From Chloroflexi bacterium RBG_16_51_16 (GTDB taxonomy: Bacteria; Chloroflexota; Anaerolineae; Anaerolineales; Villigracilaceae): a stretch of 15,048 bases of DNA. Made by a program: the position numbers and the translations under genes. The stretch lies in the NCBI GenBank assembly GCA_001796785.1, contig MGNL01000041.1:1-15048 (forward strand). The letters run 5' to 3'. The notes beneath the pieces were generated by a model, which did not search any database, was not told the origin of the DNA, and was given only the letters and a program-made list of their open reading frames with translations. This document shows positions 1 through 6,638 of the stretch, in pieces (position 1 is the first letter of the stretch; each line of letters begins with the position of its first letter).

Positions 1-630
1 CGGCGTACAGTCGATGACAGGCCACTTCTCCATTCTCGCTTTATAGATCATCCAATTATCCCATCCGGATCGGCCAACGGCAAACGGGGGTATCGCGTCA
101 TAACATTCGCGGGGAAATACGAAAAAATCGCTCCCAGCTGGTTTATGCAGGCTTCCTTTGTGTTCTGCCAACACCTTTAGCTTCTCCTCCCACCCGGGTG
201 AAAAATCCATCGGTTGGGTAATCTCTAAATCCCATCGGCGGCTGAGAAAAACAAACTTGTCTTTCTGACCTGAAATATGACGCGCGGCCTCGATCAAATC
301 TGAGCTGAAGAGAATATCGGTATTAACGATCCCCAGGATTGGGCTGCGGGTGTTCTTCCGCGTCACTTCGAGCATTGACGAAATCAACGGAGTCCCTCGT
401 TCGTTATATTCAACTTCGGGTATATGGATCGCACCCATTTCTTTCGCGACCTGCTCCAGACCAGCCTCCCTGCCGAGCAGTACTACCTGGACGTCCGGGA
501 GGCAGGTCCAGGACCGGATCGCATTACGCTGGATCAAACCGATATGCGGGTCTGTAAATGGCTTGGGAGCGGAAAAAAGTGTGATCAGAGACATCCCAGG
601 ACATTCTTCAATAATCGGGTCTCGATACAT
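1..630 (-). CDS. Putative GT-A-like glycosyltransferase, C-terminus cut by window edge
   Basis: I translated this open frame myself: 210 codons from an ATG at 630 to base 1 with no stop, so the C-terminus lies outside the window. The protein begins like a nucleotide-sugar-binding fold (SLITLFSAPKPF at 14-25, then IQRNAIRSW at 33-41 and a hydrophobic strand VQVVLLG at 47-53). At 102-108 it has VNTDILF, which could serve as a DxD-like metal/nucleotide-sugar motif. Near the end are GSDFFVFP (166-173) and GRSGWDNWMI (186-195), which I recall from uncharacterised glycosyltransferase-like proteins. The start is uncertain. The 630 ATG directly abuts a purine-rich AGAGG with no spacer, and a second in-frame ATG at 594 puts the start right before SLITLF, which looks more natural. 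It is the last visible gene of the cluster, 69 bases after the cytidylyltransferase. The acceptor and donor are unknown; the glycosyltransferase role is inferred from fold-like features and context. Confidence 0.75.
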   Translation of the reverse strand, partial: MYRDPIIEECPGMSLITLFSAPKPFTDPHIGLIQRNAIRSWTCLPDVQVVLLGREAGLEQVAKEMGAIHIPEVEYNERGTPLISSMLEVTRKNTRSPILGIVNTDILFSSDLIEAARHISGQKDKFVFLSRRWDLEITQPMDFSPGWEEKLKVLAEHKGSLHKPAGSDFFVFPRECYDAIPPFAVGRSGWDNWMIYKARMEKWPVIDCTP

Positions 631-699
631 CCTCTTCGGATATCGATCTCAATCCTCATAACAAAAAAAGTTTCATCCAATACGGGTTGGTCATGGAAT

Positions 700-1521
700 T
701 CACCTACCGCTACTGGTTGACCTTGGATCTGTATCCTGCAGTGACTTATGGGGTATCGCTGAGTTAATTTCCATTAGGGTCGGTTTTGCCTGCACGAGGT
801 CGATAACATCTTTCCATGAAAAATCATCCTTGCCTTTAAAATGTTCAAAGACCTTGCGGATGAATTCCAAATCTTCTGCAGTATCTACCGTCCATCGATA
901 TTTTCCATAATCCGGACTGGTATGAAGCAATCCGATCTTGTACCCACGGGATGAAATTCCGGTCTCCAGTTCTGGATTCAGCCGTACAAATTCTACGCCT
1001 TCATAAAGGTACGGCATAACATGTTCCCGTTGGTACGGCTTTTCTGCTCGTTTCCAGGATTCTTCCAGGGCTGACATTGTGCAAACCTCCACGTCCAATC
1101 CTATGGGATAGGTTCGGTGAAATGGAGGTGGCAACCGATTGCATCCGAAATCTAACTTTTCACGGATCAGAGTATTCACAGCCTCGTCGATCAAGACCGG
1201 ATCGATGACCGGACAGTCAGCAGTGATCCGCACGATAACCTGGATGTCTTTATCCCGGACCAGTTGATAAAACCTGTCCAGAACATCGTACGCGTTACCC
1301 CTGAATACCGGTATGTGATTCCCAGCGCAAAAATCTGCCACGGGTCCATCAGAGGGATTTGTGGTCGTCGCAATCCAGGTTTGTTGAATGGTTTTCGACC
1401 TGGAGGCACGAGTGAAGACGCGTTCGAGCATGGGTTTACCGGCAATATCCATCATGATCTTGCCCGGCAGACGGGTCGATTCCATGCGGCCTTGAATGAC
1501 ACCGATGACGCGCGTTTGCAT
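700..1521 (-). CDS. SpsF/NeuA-like cytidylyltransferase (acylneuraminate cytidylyltransferase family)
   Basis: This 273-residue protein has the nucleotidyltransferase signature of the CMP-sugar synthetase/SpsF family: IGVIQGRMESTRLPGKIM near residues 6-23 (the glycine/arginine/lysine loop that holds CTP), then RITADCPVIDP at 98-108, which carries the metal-binding aspartate, and PIGLDVEV at 139-146. The C-terminal part (YRWTVDTAEDLEFIRKVF) also fits the family. By family knowledge it activates an acidic 2-keto sugar as a CMP-sugar in the cytoplasm, and a NeuB-family synthase is encoded about 3.6 kb upstream in the same direction. SpsF-type members are less well characterised than true NeuA, so the substrate is inferred. 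The ATG at 1521 is preceded by a weak GGA-containing ribosome site. The gene follows the DUF4910 gene by 29 bases. A KdsB or IspD role is less likely given the SpsF-like arrangement. Confidence 0.88.
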   Translation of the reverse strand: MQTRVIGVIQGRMESTRLPGKIMMDIAGKPMLERVFTRASRSKTIQQTWIATTTNPSDGPVADFCAGNHIPVFRGNAYDVLDRFYQLVRDKDIQVIVRITADCPVIDPVLIDEAVNTLIREKLDFGCNRLPPPFHRTYPIGLDVEVCTMSALEESWKRAEKPYQREHVMPYLYEGVEFVRLNPELETGISSRGYKIGLLHTSPDYGKYRWTVDTAEDLEFIRKVFEHFKGKDDFSWKDVIDLVQAKPTLMEINSAIPHKSLQDTDPRSTSSGR

Positions 1522-1550
1522 AAATTATTTCCGGAGCAATTAAACTTATT

Positions 1551-2876
1551 TCATGAAGCCTGAGCTTCCGAGGCAATGGGCAAAGGCAGGATAAATCCCC
1601 GGGCGCGAAATTTTTCAACGTAGTCGCGTACCATCCAATAATCCAAACCAACCTGCTCAGCGATATCCAAAACCGAATGTGCACCTTCGAACCGCATCAT
1701 GATTTTTTCGATTGCCCGGTTGAGAGCGTAGTTTTCCCGCCAATCCACCCACAATCCGTTGCCGGAAAGGAAAACCGGACCGCGAAAATTCCGCCTGGGG
1801 ATGTAATTGCTTGCAAAGATGCGGATGATTTTCTCCGCTGCCTCGGCCGCGCTCACAAGCATGTCTTCATGGATAATATCCAGGTTGTCGTCGGTAGTAT
1901 GGTATTCGTCATACGGCCAACGGTTGAGAGAAATGCAGGGCACGTTAACACCGGGGCCATTCAAGACACGCTCGTCGTTGGGTGGGAACGCGGCAAACTC
2001 GCGTTCTTCGTGCGGTGTACCTCGCATTACGTAAGCAGTCACCCTATCAAGCAGGTGTTCGTTCTGGCGGGTATGGTGCCAGGCAAGCTTGTTCTTAGTG
2101 CCGGTCATTTCAATAAACATCCCACCTTTCAAGCTTGGGATCAGGTCTTCATGATTGGCGAGATAAACAATGCTGCCGATGGTTTCCGGGCCGAACCAGA
2201 AGCGTACACTCATCGAACCCGGGGGTAGGGGATTCTCTGCCAGCCTGCGTGCCAATCCTATTGCGGTGACTACACCCGACCCGTCATCGTTCGCCTGCAT
2301 GGGATGACAGGTATGCGCCATGACCATGAATTCGCCCGCCTCCGGATTTGGTCCGCCTTCCGGATGGATCACAGCCGTGGCAACTTTGAAGCCTTCCCCA
2401 GGATTGGCCAGGAACTCACTTCGAACGACGGCATGATAGGTTGTGTCCCGGGCAAGTTTGTCGAATGTGTTCTTGGGCAGGCAGAAACCCCAATCACGCT
2501 CGTAATATTTAAAGATCCAGGGAATGGCATGCGGCCGTTTCTCATTGAAATACAAATGCGGCTCCAATTCTTCCCAGGTCAGCCATTGATCGATAGCGGG
2601 GGAATAAGAAACAAGGTGTAGCGGATTTTCTTTGAAATCAACTACTCTCCGGCCGTCTTTGGTTTCGAGGTAAGCTTCATGGACGGCGTACCTCTCGGGG
2701 ACCTGCCAGGTCCAGGCTGCAGTCCGCGGAGCAAATGATTCGATCCGGTAATCGGACGAATCCGGCATGTGTAAGCCCACGATCGCCAGGGTCTTATCCT
2801 GGTCCTCAGAAGCCAGGGTTCTGTGCAAAGGAAAAAATTCAGCCAGGATGGATTTAAGAGTTGAACTTGATTTCAT
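1551..2876 (-). CDS. DUF4910/DUF2172 aminopeptidase-like protein with C-terminal winged helix
   Basis: This 441-residue protein matches the DUF4910 family, which has an M28-like zinc aminopeptidase fold often split by a DUF2172 insert. The candidate metal site is visible: HTCHP at 188-192 followed by ANDDGSG at 195-201, then PET around 230-232, and DEYHTTDDN at 323-331 supplying a late histidine. The last ~60 residues (about 380-435) read as a small winged-helix domain, as in other family members. There is no signal peptide, so it is cytoplasmic. Members recur in polysaccharide loci, but I know of no established reaction. Cutting or exchanging an amide on an amino sugar or an aminoacyl-sugar would suit the fold; that is inference. 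It lies between the AAC(3)-like gene (40-base gap) and the cytidylyltransferase (29-base gap). The ATG at 2876 is the natural start; an ATG just upstream is out of frame and stops at once. Confidence 0.88.
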   Translation of the reverse strand: MKSSSTLKSILAEFFPLHRTLASEDQDKTLAIVGLHMPDSSDYRIESFAPRTAAWTWQVPERYAVHEAYLETKDGRRVVDFKENPLHLVSYSPAIDQWLTWEELEPHLYFNEKRPHAIPWIFKYYERDWGFCLPKNTFDKLARDTTYHAVVRSEFLANPGEGFKVATAVIHPEGGPNPEAGEFMVMAHTCHPMQANDDGSGVVTAIGLARRLAENPLPPGSMSVRFWFGPETIGSIVYLANHEDLIPSLKGGMFIEMTGTKNKLAWHHTRQNEHLLDRVTAYVMRGTPHEEREFAAFPPNDERVLNGPGVNVPCISLNRWPYDEYHTTDDNLDIIHEDMLVSAAEAAEKIIRIFASNYIPRRNFRGPVFLSGNGLWVDWRENYALNRAIEKIMMRFEGAHSVLDIAEQVGLDYWMVRDYVEKFRARGFILPLPIASEAQAS

Positions 2877-2916
2877 CGTTGCATATCCGCCTTGGGTATG
2901 AGGGTAGGTCGATCAT

Positions 2917-3678
2917 TTAATATTTCGGCTCTTCGATAAAGTGAAGTTTATCTGGATGCTCCCTGATGATCACGGACATATTGTCAAAAAAATCCTGCGC
3001 GCCAGCATAGTGCACCTTCGCCTGGCCCACCTGGATCTCCTTGATAACACCCGCTGCGAGCAGTTCGTTCATCCCGGGAACGATGTATGTTTTCACACGG
3101 TTACTCTTGCGGGCGAACATGGAATAGGTTTTCAGTTGCGGAATGCGATTATAGCCCACGTAGATGCCTGAAAACTCCTTGATCGTCCGGTAATCACATC
3201 CAACATTGAATTCAATGTAATGATGCATTGAAAAGGTGTTATTAAAATCCAGACCAATGCTGACGATCGTTCCATTGGTCTTATGGAACAGCGCAAATGC
3301 CGAATTGGGTCCATACGCTTCGACGTCTTCAGTCGCAGCGAATTCGTCAGCTCGGCGTCCCAGGACTGCGAACGAGAAGATCGGGTGGGGAGTTCGCTTC
3401 GCACCTGCCCGCAACCGGGCTTGATCCGTGATCATTCCCATCTTAGAAGGTGTCTCCAGTATGTCGAAGTAGTGACTCTCTGTCCACGATTGGAAATTAA
3501 ATGTCGGGAACATCACAGTTCCCGATGGCCCTACCAAAGCCTGCATGGCATCGATGATCGTTTCCGCGCCACCCTCCACGCCGCCGAGAGATTTGTAAGA
3601 GGTATGGACAATGATGGTATCCCCCGGCTTTACGTTTGTCTTCTTGAAACCTGCCAGAAGTTCGTCGAAGTTTAACAT
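2917..3678 (-). CDS. AAC(3)-family N-acetyltransferase
   Basis: This 253-residue protein has the layout of the AAC(3)/FrbF/YokD acetyl-CoA-dependent acetyltransferase family: VHTSYKSLG at 24-32, GTVMFPTF at 53-60, a PSKMGMITDQAR stretch at 77-88 leading to RTPHPIFSFAVLG at 95-107, YGPNSAFALF at 122-131, and MHHYIE at 151-156, where the family carries its catalytic histidine and glutamate region. The family transfers acetyl groups to amino groups. In a glycan cluster the substrate is more likely an amino sugar than an aminoglycoside drug. The frame can be extended to a TTG at 3690 overlapping the previous stop, but I chose the ATG at 3678, which has AAAGGA about 12 bases upstream and begins where family members begin. 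It follows the LapA-like gene by 8 bases and precedes the DUF4910 gene by 40, suggesting joint expression with both. Confidence 0.88.
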   Translation of the reverse strand: MLNFDELLAGFKKTNVKPGDTIIVHTSYKSLGGVEGGAETIIDAMQALVGPSGTVMFPTFNFQSWTESHYFDILETPSKMGMITDQARLRAGAKRTPHPIFSFAVLGRRADEFAATEDVEAYGPNSAFALFHKTNGTIVSIGLDFNNTFSMHHYIEFNVGCDYRTIKEFSGIYVGYNRIPQLKTYSMFARKSNRVKTYIVPGMNELLAAGVIKEIQVGQAKVHYAGAQDFFDNMSVIIREHPDKLHFIEEPKY

Positions 3679-3686
3679 TTCAAGGA

Positions 3687-3971
3687 TCAATCCTTTATTT
3701 CAAAAGGCTCCTCTTGCGAGGGAGAATAACGCTCCAACTCATTCACCCTTCGGCGCAGCCGGGCAATGGTGATTCCGCGGCTGATCATGGAAGGCAGCAT
3801 CACAAAAATACCCAGCAATGTGCCAATTCCGAGAGTAACCAGGAGAATAACTCCAATGGAACCCTCTACTGGAAAACCAAAAAAGGTAGCTTTCGCAATC
3901 TCAGTATTCTCCAGGGCAAAATATACCGAGATGATTGTAATTGCCATCATCAGGATAAGTGAGAAGAACAT
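3687..3971 (-). CDS. LapA-domain (DUF1049) small inner-membrane protein
   Basis: This 94-residue protein has two hydrophobic helices, about residues 1-19 and 37-62, joined by a short polar loop with the ALENTEIAKATFFGFPVEG pattern typical of the LapA/DUF1049 family. A basic stretch (ARLRRRVNELERY, about 74-86) follows and may form a short coiled coil. In Escherichia coli LapA works with LapB in lipopolysaccharide assembly control, but many distant relatives have no known role, so only membrane location is safe to state. The ATG is preceded by CAGGAGG with a 5-base spacer, the clearest ribosome site in the window. It lies 75 bases after the GT4 gene and only 8 bases before the AAC(3)-like gene, so it is likely cotranscribed with the latter. 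Its presence inside a glycan cluster is unexpected. Confidence 0.88.
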   Translation of the reverse strand: MFFSLILMMAITIISVYFALENTEIAKATFFGFPVEGSIGVILLVTLGIGTLLGIFVMLPSMISRGITIARLRRRVNELERYSPSQEEPFEIKD

Positions 3972-3976
3972 GCGAA

Positions 3977-3983
3977 CCTCCTG
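3977..3983 (-). promoter_or_regulatory. Strong Shine-Dalgarno site of the LapA-like gene
   Basis: On the minus strand the bases read CAGGAGG, ending five bases before the ATG at 3971. It is the closest match to the consensus in this window, where most other starts have weak or poorly spaced purine runs. This fixes the start and suggests the small membrane protein is translated more strongly than its neighbours. Confidence 0.8.
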
Positions 3984-4005
3984 GGGAAAAATCGATAAAT
4001 ATTGG

Positions 4006-4030
4006 ATGGTGCGTTTGTTATCGCCACCAT
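4006..4030 (-). other. Imperfect stem-loop between the GT4 and LapA-like genes
   Basis: On the transcribed strand ATGGTGGCG and CGCACCAT can pair with one bulged base around a loop of about 8 bases. A T-rich stretch (ending TTTTT) follows, but only after about 12 bases, so it is not a classic intrinsic terminator. It could be a weak attenuator, an RNA-processing or stability element, or chance. It sits in one of the longer intergenic gaps of the cluster. Confidence 0.25.
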
Positions 4031-4046
4031 TCTCTGAGCATTAATT

Positions 4047-5141
4047 TCAAACAAATTGAATGGCCAGCTCATAAGTCTTCAAGAGCAGGGCCTCATTCTT
4101 CACCCAATCGCCGCGTTCCTGGACCGATCTTCTTCCGGCGCGACCGACTTCCACCAACCTCTCCGGTTGATCAAGGACCGTGGCTATCTTATCTGCTAAA
4201 GCGCTGGAATTGCCATCTGGAAACAACCATCCATTTATTCCGTCTTCGACCCACTCCTTGTTACCGGGAATATCCGAGACAATAACAGGCAGACCGCTCG
4301 CCAGGGCTTCAAGCAGGGAGACCGACGTTCCATCCACATGCGAGGGCGATACAAAAAGGTCTGCCTCACGGTACCAGCCGGGAAGCTCCTTCTGGGACAC
4401 CTGGCCTCCAAATTGAACTCGGTCCAGCACACCGGCAGTGTTCAGAATTGTCCTTATGCTCTGGGCTTGCGAACCGCCTCCGAGAAGGATCAATCCAAGG
4501 TCTTTTCTAACGGCCGCAATCTGGCCGAACGCTTGAGCAAGAATATCCACTCCATACCTGGGCTCCCAAGACCGGTTGCATAAAATCTGACGATTCGATT
4601 TGACTTGCGTGTGTCCATTGACTGGTTTGAAAATATCCAGGTCCACCCCCCAGGGTACGATGCTTGTGTGGGCTGGATCCATTCCAAAGGCTATGGCAAC
4701 CTCCCGTGTAACCGCAGCATCGCTTGTGAAATACGCGGAGCGTTTCATTACGAATTTCGTCCCTGCTTTCATCCATCGGTTGCGGTGGACATCCTGCATC
4801 AAATCGAATCCCCAGGACATGCTAAGCAGCGGATGAAATCCGGCCAGGGCGACGATCAACGCGCAGGTCTGGATGGGACCTGCGTGTACGAGATCCGGTT
4901 TGACCACCTGGATCACCCGGCGAAAATCGAGTGTATACGCAGGTAAGTTATACCAATGAAATGGTTGGCGTCCACCCACCCATTGGATTTGTTCCACTTG
5001 AGGTGGAACTGGCCTGTCTTCCATCTGCCGGGTATTGCCCTCCAATCGGAGATAGAACGTTTCATGACCACCGTGAATGCTGGCTAATAAAAAACGATGA
5101 TCATGGGTTGAATAATTCTTCGAGAAATAAAGTAGACGCAT
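4047..5141 (-). CDS. GT4-family (GT-B fold) glycosyltransferase
   Basis: This 364-residue protein has the two Rossmann-like halves of GT4 retaining glycosyltransferases. The N-terminal acceptor half starts at MRLLYFSKNYSTHDHRFL and contains KPDLVHAGP at 81-89 and a SWGFDL segment at 109-114. The linker PWGVDLDIFKP (163-173) is the usual hinge, followed by the donor half with LILLGGG (217-223) and the EX7E-type region DGTSVSLLEALASGLPVI at 270-287. Here the first acidic residue is Asp270 rather than Glu, paired with Glu278, a variation seen in some family members. It acts at the cytoplasmic side on a nucleotide sugar and a lipid-linked glycan; sugar identity cannot be read. An in-frame TTG at 5150 overlaps the synthase stop, but the ATG at 5141 gives the standard family N-terminus. 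It begins 9 bases after the NeuB-family gene. Confidence 0.92.
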   Translation of the reverse strand: MRLLYFSKNYSTHDHRFLLASIHGGHETFYLRLEGNTRQMEDRPVPPQVEQIQWVGGRQPFHWYNLPAYTLDFRRVIQVVKPDLVHAGPIQTCALIVALAGFHPLLSMSWGFDLMQDVHRNRWMKAGTKFVMKRSAYFTSDAAVTREVAIAFGMDPAHTSIVPWGVDLDIFKPVNGHTQVKSNRQILCNRSWEPRYGVDILAQAFGQIAAVRKDLGLILLGGGSQAQSIRTILNTAGVLDRVQFGGQVSQKELPGWYREADLFVSPSHVDGTSVSLLEALASGLPVIVSDIPGNKEWVEDGINGWLFPDGNSSALADKIATVLDQPERLVEVGRAGRRSVQERGDWVKNEALLLKTYELAIQFV

Positions 5142-5150
5142 GGTTTTCAA

Positions 5151-6215
5151 TTAACCCAGGTCCGCCCAGTTCAATTCCTTCCCGTAGGGAAGATCGATCA
5201 ACGCTTTCATTCCGATCACCTCCGCGATCCGGTCGGGTTTGATCGCGCCCGGGGTTGCCGGTCGTAATACATCGATCATCTCGCGGGTGAATACCTCACC
5301 GGATTTAATGTCCCGGGCCGCACGCAGGCAGCGCCTTTGTAATATGGCTGTTTGAGTCTCGTTTTCCGCAATGAATTTATCCGGACTCCCGAGTGCGCGT
5401 TCGAGGATTCTTGTCTCTTCGACCATCCGCCTCCAATTTTCAGGATTCATGGCGAACTTATGGTCTGGCCCTTCGCGTTCATTGATGTCAGTAAAGTGAC
5501 GTTCAATTACGCGGGCTCCAAGTGTCACTGCCCCAAGCACAGGTGCAAGTGCATGAGTATGATCCGAAAGCCCCAGCAGGACTTCAGGAAACATGGTTGC
5601 GTATGTCTTTAGCACGTTCAAATGCAGATGGTCATAATTTGCAGGGCTAGCCGTATAATTCGTATTGCACTGCATTAAGACCAGTTTTTTATTGATCTTG
5701 AGAATGGCATGAACGGCTTTTTGCACTTCGCCGATCGTCGCTGCCCCGGTGGCGACGAAAAATGGTTTTCCCTTGGAAGCCATGCGTTCCAGTGCTTCGA
5801 GCCAGTCGATTTCCCCGGAGCCAGCCTTATAGATCTCGACAAATTCATCCAAATGATCGATGGCATCAAAGTCGTACGGAGCGGAGAAATAATCGATCCC
5901 CGCTTCTTCACACTCCGCTTTCAAAGGCATCGTCCATTCGAAGGGTATCGATGCGGAGTGGTAGACTTCAAAAACCGACTTTTTCCAGGCAGCCTGGTGG
6001 CTCACCTGGGATCCCAAGCGCTTAAATCCATAATCGGAAACGATCCGGGGAGCCTGGAAATTCTGAAATTTAGCCGCATCCGCGCCTGCCTGTCCCGCCA
6101 GCCGGATCAGCAGCTTCGCCCGTTCAAGGTCTCCGTCGTGGTTGGCTGCGATATCTGCGATGAAATACGTCGGGTGGGATAAACCTAGGAACCGGTTCTT
6201 CAGTTTGATGTCCAT
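5151..6215 (-). CDS. NeuB-family sialic/nonulosonic acid synthase with SAF domain
   Basis: This 354-residue protein matches the NeuB/PseI/LegI/SpsE family, which condenses phosphoenolpyruvate with a six-carbon amino sugar to make a nine-carbon 2-keto acid. The TIM barrel runs from FIADIAANHDGDL (18-30) through AKFQNFQ (48-54), YKAGSGEIDW (129-138) and GLSDHT (215-220) to VIERHFT (236-242) and GPDHKFAMNP (249-258). His219 and His240 are 21 residues apart, the same spacing as the two manganese-binding histidines of meningococcal NeuB. A C-terminal SAF (antifreeze-like) domain follows from about 290 (RRCLRAARDIKSGE). The CNTNYTASP segment differs from the common NeuB version, suggesting a divergent clade with uncertain substrate. 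A GTG at 6233 would overlap the previous stop; I prefer the ATG at 6215, which has TGGAG four bases upstream. It starts 14 bases after the DUF4260 gene. Confidence 0.92.
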   Translation of the reverse strand: MDIKLKNRFLGLSHPTYFIADIAANHDGDLERAKLLIRLAGQAGADAAKFQNFQAPRIVSDYGFKRLGSQVSHQAAWKKSVFEVYHSASIPFEWTMPLKAECEEAGIDYFSAPYDFDAIDHLDEFVEIYKAGSGEIDWLEALERMASKGKPFFVATGAATIGEVQKAVHAILKINKKLVLMQCNTNYTASPANYDHLHLNVLKTYATMFPEVLLGLSDHTHALAPVLGAVTLGARVIERHFTDINEREGPDHKFAMNPENWRRMVEETRILERALGSPDKFIAENETQTAILQRRCLRAARDIKSGEVFTREMIDVLRPATPGAIKPDRIAEVIGMKALIDLPYGKELNWADLG

Positions 6216-6229
6216 TGAGCTCCAGAAGG

Positions 6230-6589
6230 TCACTTTGCTGGATTACCAATTACCCCAAGGTGAGTGTCGTTGAAAGAACTAGAATTCTTGAGTCCAAATC
6301 CTAGAACGCGGTCAAGGCTGCTGTGCCCTAATAGGATCAAACCTGTCAGCATCAACCCTGGGCTGTTGAGAACAAAGCCAAGCACATAGAGAGTTAACGA
6401 TAAACCTTTGTGGTGAATGAAATTGTACAGAACGGCACCCCAGCGCGGACCCGCGAGATATCCGACCATACTAATATCCGGCACCAAAATGAGTGCGGGG
6501 TAGATCCACCATGCTAATTTCATTTGTCCAAATAAGAATACGGATAAACCGAATAGGAATAATTCTTCAATTTTTATTAGAGTAATCAT
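6230..6589 (-). CDS. DUF4260 small integral membrane protein
   Basis: The 119-residue protein carries the DUF4260 pattern: PDISMVGYLAGPRWG at 37-51, NFIHHKG at 56-62, GHSSLDRVLGFGLK at 88-101 and DTHLGVIG at 108-115. Three to four hydrophobic segments (about 8-20, 23-45, 63-74, 78-90) place it in the membrane. The function of the family is unknown. Conserved His, Asp and Arg residues beside the membrane segments would be consistent with an enzyme or small-molecule binding, but that is speculation. The ATG has AAAGG seven bases upstream. It sits between the reductase (49-base gap) and the synthase (14-base gap), so cotranscription with sugar-biosynthesis genes is likely. Such genes are usually found scattered in genomes, so a role in this glycan pathway is only suggested by position. 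Confidence 0.82.
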   Translation of the reverse strand: MITLIKIEELFLFGLSVFLFGQMKLAWWIYPALILVPDISMVGYLAGPRWGAVLYNFIHHKGLSLTLYVLGFVLNSPGLMLTGLILLGHSSLDRVLGFGLKNSSSFNDTHLGVIGNPAK

Positions 6590-6638
6590 GCTGAAACCTT
6601 TAGGTTAATTCCTGGCTTGTAAAAAAACGGTAATCCTA

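Noticed and set aside
631..699. Tiny minus-strand frames of 12 and 24 codons before the left-edge gene
   Set aside because: They are too short, show no family features, and overlap the region where chance ATGs occur; neither joins in frame to the glycosyltransferase-like gene.
1677..2228. Plus-strand open frame of 183 codons
   Set aside because: It is fully antisense to the DUF4910 gene, shows no family features and is explained by the codon structure of the opposite strand. The same holds for the plus-strand frames at 5709-6182, 7752-8141 and 11789-12250.
2917..3678. Antibiotic (aminoglycoside) resistance gene
   Set aside because: The family name comes from drug enzymes, but the position within a glycan cluster and the lack of mobile-element or resistance context favour an amino-sugar substrate.
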